Assembly (NCBI GenBank): GCA_023229645.1
Contig: JALNYU010000032.1
Location: forward strand, 1 to 29,374
Origin: Nevskia sp.
GTDB taxonomy: Bacteria; Pseudomonadota; Gammaproteobacteria; Nevskiales; Nevskiaceae
Length of the DNA: 29,374 bases
Direction: 5' to 3'
A program made the translations under genes and the position numbers. Below the pieces are notes generated by a model. That model was not told where the DNA came from and searched no databases. It saw only the letters and a list, made by a program, of their open reading frames with translations. Shown in pieces: positions 25,441 through 29,374 of this stretch (position 1 is the first letter of the stretch; every line of letters starts with the position of its first letter).

Positions 25441-26549
25441 TGACAAACGATAGCACCGTTTTTGTGGGATTGGACGTCCATAAAGAGTCGATCGTGGCGG
25501 CCTATTCGGTCGGCTTTGGCGAGGTGTCGAGCATCGGCAATGTCGGTGTGCTGGAGCGGGATGTCGATCGGCTCTGCAAGCGCATGCAGAGCAAGGCGTC
25601 GACCGTGGTCTTCGTCTATGAAGCCGGGCCTTGCGGCTACGGCCTGCAGCGCCAGCTGAGCCGGGCCGGCTTCACCTGCCATGTCTGTGCTCCGTCGCTG
25701 ATCGCCAAAAAGGCCGGTGATCGGGTGAAGACCGATCGGCGTGATGCCGAGAAACTGGTCAAGGCGCTGCGCAGCGGCGATCTGTCCTTCGTGCATGTGC
25801 CTGATGAGCGAGACGAGGCGTTTCGCGATCTGGTGCGTGCCTGGAGCGGCGCCAAGGAGGATCTGAAGCAGGCCAAGCAGCGCCTGAAGTCTTTCCTGCT
25901 GGTCCACGGCGTGCGTTACACCGGCAGTGCCGATTGGCGCGAAGCGCATCGTCGCTGGCTGTCGCGGTTCACCTTCCTCGAAGTCTGGTCCCAACTCGCC
26001 TTCGAAGAGCATCGTCGATCGGTCGAGGATCGGCTGGCGCAGTGTCAGCGTCTGGAGCAGGTGCTGCGCGACGCCGCGCCGGACTGGCGTTTCTATCCGG
26101 TGATCCAGGCTTTGCAGGCACTGCGCGGCGTGCAATTCACCGTCGCGGTCGGCGTGATTTCGGAGGCCGGCGACCTGTCTCGCTTCGATAACCCGCGCCA
26201 GCTGATGGCCTGGCTGGGGCTGGTGCCCAGCGAGCGCAGCAGCGGGGCGAGCGTGAAGAAGGGCGGCATCACCAAGGCCGGCAATAGCGTCGCGCGAAAG
26301 CTGCTGATCGAGGCGGCCTGGAGCTATCGCTACATCGCCAAGGTCAGCCCGATCATCCAGAAGCGACACGAGGGCCTGCCCAAGCCGATCATCGATCGAG
26401 CCTGGGATGCACAGCTGCGGCTCTGCCGACGATTCCGAAAGCTGATCCTGCAGGGAAAGAACCGCAACGTCGTGGTGACCGCCATCGCGCGGGAGCTGGC
26501 CGGTTTCATCTGGGACATCGCGCGAAGAACGCCGATCGCGGCTGCCTGA
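25440..26549 (+). CDS. IS110-family transposase (IS1111 group)
   Basis: A 369-aa protein of usual length. The N-terminal RuvC-like DEDD domain shows FVGLDVHKES, VYEAGPCGYG and KTDRRDAEKL. The C-terminal part shows AWLGLVPSERSSGASVKKGG followed by the helical stretch KAGNSVARKLLIEAAW, the region with the catalytic Ser in this family. GGAGG stands 6 bases before the ATG at 25440. The frame is intact, so the element may still move. Family knowledge: these enzymes use an RNA from the noncoding end of the element to choose the target. Confidence 0.95.
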   Translation: MTNDSTVFVGLDVHKESIVAAYSVGFGEVSSIGNVGVLERDVDRLCKRMQSKASTVVFVYEAGPCGYGLQRQLSRAGFTCHVCAPSLIAKKAGDRVKTDRRDAEKLVKALRSGDLSFVHVPDERDEAFRDLVRAWSGAKEDLKQAKQRLKSFLLVHGVRYTGSADWREAHRRWLSRFTFLEVWSQLAFEEHRRSVEDRLAQCQRLEQVLRDAAPDWRFYPVIQALQALRGVQFTVAVGVISEAGDLSRFDNPRQLMAWLGLVPSERSSGASVKKGGITKAGNSVARKLLIEAAWSYRYIAKVSPIIQKRHEGLPKPIIDRAWDAQLRLCRRFRKLILQGKNRNVVVTAIARELAGFIWDIARRTPIAAA

Positions 26550-26833
26550 TTCCCTCGATCTCTTCCATTCACACACCGCAACGGAGAACGAGTCTTCTGA
26601 GGGTGGCGCAGCCCGGTGAGTGTGCACAACCCGCGATGGCGTTAGGCGACAGCAAGGCAGCGCTGACTCGCGTGCCCAGACCGCGGCAGGTGCATAGACG
26701 GATTCCAGCACGGTGGTAACCAACCCACGTATATCAGCATGAGCAACCGTCGAGTGTGCTGGCTGCGTCACCTTCAGAAGATTCAACCCACATCATGAAT
26801 CGATAAATCCAACAACAACCCTCGTTCAATGCT
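26550..26833 (+). ncRNA. Noncoding right part of the IS, candidate guide (seek/bridge) RNA region
   Basis: About 284 bases without a gene between the transposase stop and the right subterminal repeat. In the IS1111 group the guide RNA is encoded in this place. Positions 26637-26647 read TGGCGTTAGGC, which matches the attC core that was entered (TGGCGTTGGGC) at 10 of 11 bases and fits the general attC core. This suggests the guide segment, but the RNA ends and fold are not known. Confidence 0.45.
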
Positions 26834-26852
26834 TGACGGCGGAAGTCATATC

Positions 26853-26926
26853 AACGCCACGATTCAGGCGCGGCTCTGACGTCGCGAAGCGGCGACAGGG
26901 ACTTTGGCTGGAAGCGATGGTTGGAC
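26853..26926 (-). repeat. attC: attC recombination site split by the IS1111-type element (major part)
   Basis: Read on the minus strand: R'' GTCCAAC (26926-26920), a central GTCGC-CGCTTC-GCGAC hairpin, then GGCGTT up to the IS. The missing GGGC is at 25308-25305 beyond the IS, so the original site was about 78 bp with R' GTTGGGC. The arms pair imperfectly with an unpaired extra base (TTCCAG against TTCAG), which is typical for attC and sets strand choice by the integrase. Confidence 0.82.
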
Positions 26927-26982
26927 CTTACCGCCGAGCAGGTGGCGGCGGAGGCGGCGGTTTGGGAGTGTCGCCTCGCACA

Positions 26983-27579
26983 TTACGGCCTGGTGGTGGG
27001 GGAGGTGGTGGCGGAGGGGGATTGGGTGACGCCATGTTTGGCTCCGGGAACCTGACTGGCTCCGAAAAAAAACGGGACTGCGGCGAGAAAGGCCAAGAAA
27101 ACCGCTACGGTTAGGCTTGCGGTGGCGCGATAGATATTATACGACCGCGCGTCGTTGCTGATTGCATTCTCTGAAGAATACTCGGTGAAGTAATTGAATA
27201 GAGCGTCATTGAATGCTTCTTTCACCAACTGATCTGCATTCTCGTAGCTCTTGTAGGTTTCTTGGAGCTCCCTATAGTACGCCTCAAGATGCCCTGCGGT
27301 TGGCAGCAACTTGTCGGTATGCCCGAACCAGGCCTTGCGGAAGAACCATGCGCCGACAGCCAATGCAACTGCAGCGCTCGCGAGAAGCAGCCAAAATAAT
27401 GACCGGAACGGCTCTGCACCCGGTTTCTCGGCTGCGTTGAGCATGAAAGACAGAAGCCCGATGGTTGCGACGATGACGCCGAATGGAATGGCAAGCCGCG
27501 CGCTGATCTTCTCGCGGCGCTCAAGCTCATAGAAGTACAGCTTCTCGTAAAAGCTTGACCTTTGAACCTTATCCATCAT
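26983..27579 (-). CDS. Cassette gene: membrane protein, probably frameshifted near its end
   Basis: A 198-aa protein with two N-terminal membrane segments (about residues 34-52 and 65-83), a soluble helical middle (EAYYRELQETYKSYENADQL) and a third membrane segment near 160-178. The layout recalls two-membrane SLATT-like effectors, but I cannot assign a family. The start at 27579 lies 3 bases after the attC core GTTGGGC. The stop at 26983 is probably not native: after a C5 run near 27029, one base less would continue through a proline-rich tail (runs of 9-10 and 7 Pro) to a TAA at 26928-26930, directly before attC, the normal cassette design. Confidence 0.75.
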   Translation of the reverse strand: MMDKVQRSSFYEKLYFYELERREKISARLAIPFGVIVATIGLLSFMLNAAEKPGAEPFRSLFWLLLASAAVALAVGAWFFRKAWFGHTDKLLPTAGHLEAYYRELQETYKSYENADQLVKEAFNDALFNYFTEYSSENAISNDARSYNIYRATASLTVAVFLAFLAAVPFFFGASQVPGAKHGVTQSPSATTSPTTRP

Positions 27580-27582
27580 GGG

Positions 27583-27589
27583 GCCCAAC
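27583..27589 (-). repeat. attC: attC core half-site (R' GTTGGGC)
   Basis: GTTGGGC on the minus strand fits GTTRRRY and lies directly before the membrane-protein cassette, where a cassette border is expected. The other part of the attC is absent because an IS1182-like end begins at the next base (27590). Confidence 0.7.
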
Positions 27590-28014
27590 GAGTCTGTAGA
27601 CAATGCCCACCAGCGCTTTCACCAAAACGCGCAAATACGGCAATCGGTTCCGATGCTGCGATGTTTGATCGGATTGCGATCATCTAACGACTCCATTGTG
27701 TGGTCAGCCTCGGCGATGGCAGGGCCGTGTTGGACGATATCCTACCGCTTCCAGCTTTGCCAGGTGCTTCATGGCGCCTTGTCTTCCAGCTTTTGTACGT
27801 TGTGCACCCAGGCAAACAGCTTCCACTGTGCATCCACCTTGCGTCGGCTTCTAAGCGTGTAGCGGCGTAGGTGGTGATTGTGGAGATTGCCGAAGACGGG
27901 GGCCACGATGCCGAGGCGCCGGCTGTACAGGAATCGCCCTTCACGGCTGCCGATTCGGGCTTTCATCGCGGTGGTTTGCGGGTGCAGGTCTTTGGCCTTG
28001 CTACCGTCGAATGC
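27590..28014 (-). mobile_element. IS1182-like remnant, transposase end and terminal sequence
   Basis: The part 27590-27768 is the noncoding right end of the element, ending in TCTACAGACTC on the minus strand. It recurs at 29079-29249 with about 85% identity by eye. The transposase fragment occupies 27769-28014. The left part of the IS is missing and the remnant joins the broken cassette gene at about 28014. Confidence 0.75.
27769..28014 (-). pseudogene. IS1182-like transposase, C-terminal fragment
   Basis: About 81 residues of the end of a DDE transposase: SKAKDLHPQTTAMKARI, then SREGRFLYSRRLGIVAPVF with the catalytic Glu region usual for this family (YSRRLGxVEPVFGN, here with Ala for the usual Glu), and QWKLFAWVHNVQKL at the end. 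The start and the DD part are absent. The Ala in VAPVF suggests that it was already inactive. Confidence 0.8.
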
Positions 28015-28426
28015 TCATTAATAGGCGCAGACTGAGATTATGCAAGATAAATAGTGGACAATTCCAGTCTGACCCTAATTTTGCGCAATCTTTATGGCAC
28101 GGAGGGTGCGCGTGTTCATCCAGAAACCAGTGTGCGGCGTGGAGTTCACCGGGTTTCCTGCCGATTGCTTTGGCGCTGTCTTGATCGAGGCGCATGAAGA
28201 CCGAACTTTGGCAAGACCAGCCCATCTGCTGCGCGAGCTTTCCAAAGACGATCTCGCGATAGGCGTGGAAGTCACCTGTTAGTTTGGTTAGCCAGCGATT
28301 ACCTTGACAATCCGTACCGAGCCAGAAGTTCATTGATGGCGCAACGGGAGCCTTAAATGAGTGCCAAGCCCAGCCATTCGTTTCAACGACTGTTGGTAGA
28401 TCGCGCATCAGCGGGAAGGACGGCAT
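28001..28426 (-). pseudogene. Cassette gene: possible HipA-like kinase N-terminal part, truncated
   Basis: The frame starts 9 bases after the attC core GTTAGGC at 28442-28436 and runs 141 codons. The first 115 residues look natural: NFWLGTDCQGNRWLTKLTG, then AYREIVFGKLAQQMGWSC. The TKL Lys and the following Glu resemble the ATP-binding lobe of HipA-like or PI-kinase-like proteins; this is a weak assignment. The last residues come from foreign DNA, since GGGTCAGACTGGAATTG at about 28064-28080 and the IS1182 remnant follow. A full kinase would be over 250 residues, so it is truncated. Confidence 0.55.
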
Positions 28427-28435
28427 TTTGTGGGG

Positions 28436-28504
28436 GCCTAACGTGGAGGTAACCGGCCTTGCGCGGCTTTATGCGCAAGGTCCGTGTTGACCGCAGGGTT
28501 AGGC
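28436..28504 (-). repeat. attC: Intact attC recombination site, 69 bp
   Basis: Minus strand: R'' GCCTAAC, L'' GGTCAAC, a long stem CCTTGCGC / GCGCAAGG around ATAAAGCC-type loop bases, L' GGTTAC and R' GTTAGGC. The arms are complementary except for one extra unpaired base (GGTCAAC against GGTAAC), the typical extrahelical base of attC. It separates two cassette genes of the same direction and contains the stop codon of the upstream one. Confidence 0.92.
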
Positions 28505-29071
28505 ATGGGGTGCCACCTCAGCCAATTCGCCGAGTAAATGAAACGATGTTCCCTCCGCCGCCGCAGCCCCGAAAAGCTCACGCGCACAGGACATTCCGCA
28601 CTTAACAGGAAAGGCCACGCAACCCTGAGTGAGCAACCAAATTGTTCTTGTGATGCCGTTCGTGAAGGCGACGTACTCGACTTCGTCCTGGCGCTCATTT
28701 CTACAGAACCGTAAAAACTTATACGTGACGGATGTTCGGATTGCTTTTCCGTAGGAGACGTCCGCAAGCGGGACGGGATTCTCTCGGCCATGGGAAAACC
28801 CATCAACAGCGCGATCATACTTATAGTCATTGGGCCAAGTTTCGGGTGTGCCGTTCGCTTCTGCTCGATGAAGGCCATACGGGTCAGCACGCCAGAGGCG
28901 TAAGAACTTCTGTGCATCTACGATAACGATACCGAAGTTCTTCTTTCTGTAGTCAGTGATGCTCGTCGACATGAACACCGGCTCCCTTTCTGGCAGCGGG
29001 ACCGTAAACACGATCCTCGGTTCTCTCCATTCGCGCTCTTCAAGGCAAACGGTAACCACGAGATCCCCCAT
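28499..29071 (-). CDS. Cassette gene: possible FiwA-like fertility inhibition protein
   Basis: A 190-aa soluble protein that fills a whole cassette: it starts directly after the core GTTAGGC and its TAA overlaps the attC. Features: ITDYRKKNFGIVIVDAQKFL, ENPVPLADVSYG, and VAFTNGITRTIWLLTQG near 140. The last pattern (F-T-N-G-x-x-R-x-x-W-L) together with NPVPLA resembles the plasmid fertility inhibition factor (FiwA) family, which is common in cassettes. I am not sure of the family. If right, it would block conjugative transfer of certain plasmids. Confidence 0.7.
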   Translation of the reverse strand: MGDLVVTVCLEEREWREPRIVFTVPLPEREPVFMSTSITDYRKKNFGIVIVDAQKFLRLWRADPYGLHRAEANGTPETWPNDYKYDRAVDGFSHGRENPVPLADVSYGKAIRTSVTYKFLRFCRNERQDEVEYVAFTNGITRTIWLLTQGCVAFPVKCGMSCARELFGAAAAEGTSFHLLGELAEVAPHA

Positions 29072-29078
29072 GCCTAAC
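29072..29078 (-). repeat. attC: attC core half-site (R' GTTAGGC)
   Basis: GTTAGGC on the minus strand stands directly before the start codon of the cassette gene at 28499-29071. As at 27583-27589, the next base outward begins an IS1182-like end, and the rest of the attC is absent. Confidence 0.75.
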
Positions 29079-29249
29079 GAGTCTGTAGAAAATGCCCGCC
29101 AGCGCTTTCACCAAAATCCGCGAAAGCGGTGATCGGTTCTGATCCCGCGTTGTTTGATCGGATTGCGATCATCTGACGACTCCATTCTGTGGCCGGCCTC
29201 GGCGGTGGCAGGGCCGTGTTGGACGATATCCTACCGTTTCCAGCTTTGC
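29079..29249 (-). mobile_element. IS1182-like right-end remnant, second copy
   Basis: About 170 bases that match 27590-27760 with roughly 85% identity, in the same direction, ending in the same TCTACAGACTC. The transposase part is gone because an IS630 element inserted at a TA (29250-29251) cuts it. The two copies differ too much to be a recent duplication. Confidence 0.7.
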
Positions 29250-29374
29250 TAGTCCGCCGAACCAGAAGAATAGCACCTGATTCTATGGTGCGGATTGGAG
29301 TACTTCCACTTTAGTGGTTTGGCGTTTTTGTTGTATTGCCGGATATAGCGCATGAGCTTTTTATCCAAATCTTT
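29248..29374. repeat. Terminal inverted repeat, 127 bp, right copy
   Basis: Exact reverse complement of bases 1-127. See the left copy: the repeat is the IS630 end plus the TA target and two bases that agree by chance. Confidence 0.9.
29249..29374 (-). pseudogene. IS630-family transposase, C-terminal fragment (contig edge)
   Basis: Same coding sequence as at 1-126, now on the minus strand, with stop at 29249-29251. The element is inserted at a TA inside the IS1182-like end, giving a nested IS arrangement. Confidence 0.8.

Larger units (their letters stand above)
25309..26852 (+). mobile_element. IS1111-type (IS110 family) element inserted in an attC site
   Basis: About 1544 bp (ends certain to one or two bases). 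Subterminal inverted repeats TATGACTNCCGCCGTCA lie at 25315-25331 and 26834-26850, with 6-7 bases outside on the left and 2-3 on the right, the layout typical for the IS1111 group. Joining the flanks restores a complete attC with core GTTGGGC, so the element sits between GTT and GGGC with no visible target duplication. It carries the transposase, a 13-bp inverted repeat before it, and a 300-base noncoding right part. Confidence 0.88.

Noticed and set aside
25329..26786. 485-codon minus-strand frame over the IS110 transposase
   Set aside because: It is the shadow of the real transposase; the opposite frame has all catalytic motifs and a good ribosome site.
28060..28085. GGGTCAGACTGGAATTG as part of a known small mobile repeat
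   Set aside because: It resembles sequence flanking some REP-type transposases, but only one copy is in the window and no paired structure is visible.
1..29374. CRISPR arrays, tRNA or rRNA genes
   Set aside because: No regularly spaced repeats and no tRNA or rRNA signatures were seen in a read-through of both strands.

Overview
The window looks like one complete assembly contig from a GC-rich gammaproteobacterium. Nevskiales or Xanthomonadales-like is my best guess, from gene content and codon use only. It ends at both sides in the same piece of an IS630-type transposase gene, in opposite orientation. The shared terminal stretch is exactly 127 bp, which suggests an assembly break at a repeated insertion sequence rather than a natural inverted terminal repeat.

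Layout. (1) 1-1412: IS630 tail, a gene fragment cut by that IS, and two small lipoprotein genes. (2) 1691-12455, minus strand: a housekeeping-type block of a TldD/TldE metalloprotease pair (TldD with a twin-arginine-like signal), then DUF4159, MoxR ATPase, DUF58, BatA-type, DUF4175-type and a final membrane protein. This is a BatA/MoxR envelope-stress type operon with several short or overlapping junctions. (3) 12694-14859, minus strand: three MdpB-type tail-collar proteins and a GNAT acetyltransferase. (4) 15134-24811: a lasso peptide (RiPP) locus. It holds a 51-aa precursor ending in Ser, the cyclase (asparagine synthase homologue), a PAPS sulfotransferase, an HPr-kinase-like peptide kinase, a PqqD-type recognition protein (B1), a decayed second PqqD copy, a B2 leader peptidase fused to a nucleotidyltransferase, and an ABC exporter. 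The exporter is broken twice: an IS630 insertion with TA target duplication, and an in-frame amber codon. (5) 24938-29078: a reversed integron cassette array without a visible integrase. It has one clean attC, one attC split by an IS1111-type (IS110 family) element, two more attC core half-sites that abut IS1182-like ends, and four cassette genes.

How it fits together. The precursor would be bound by B1, cut by B2, folded by the cyclase, and probably tailored on its tail: kinase on the terminal Ser, and possibly further steps by the sulfotransferase and nucleotidyltransferase. The exporter loss suggests that the pathway is decaying or unable to export in this strain. The right third is an IS-rich cassette graveyard in which two unrelated IS families sit at attC recombination cores.
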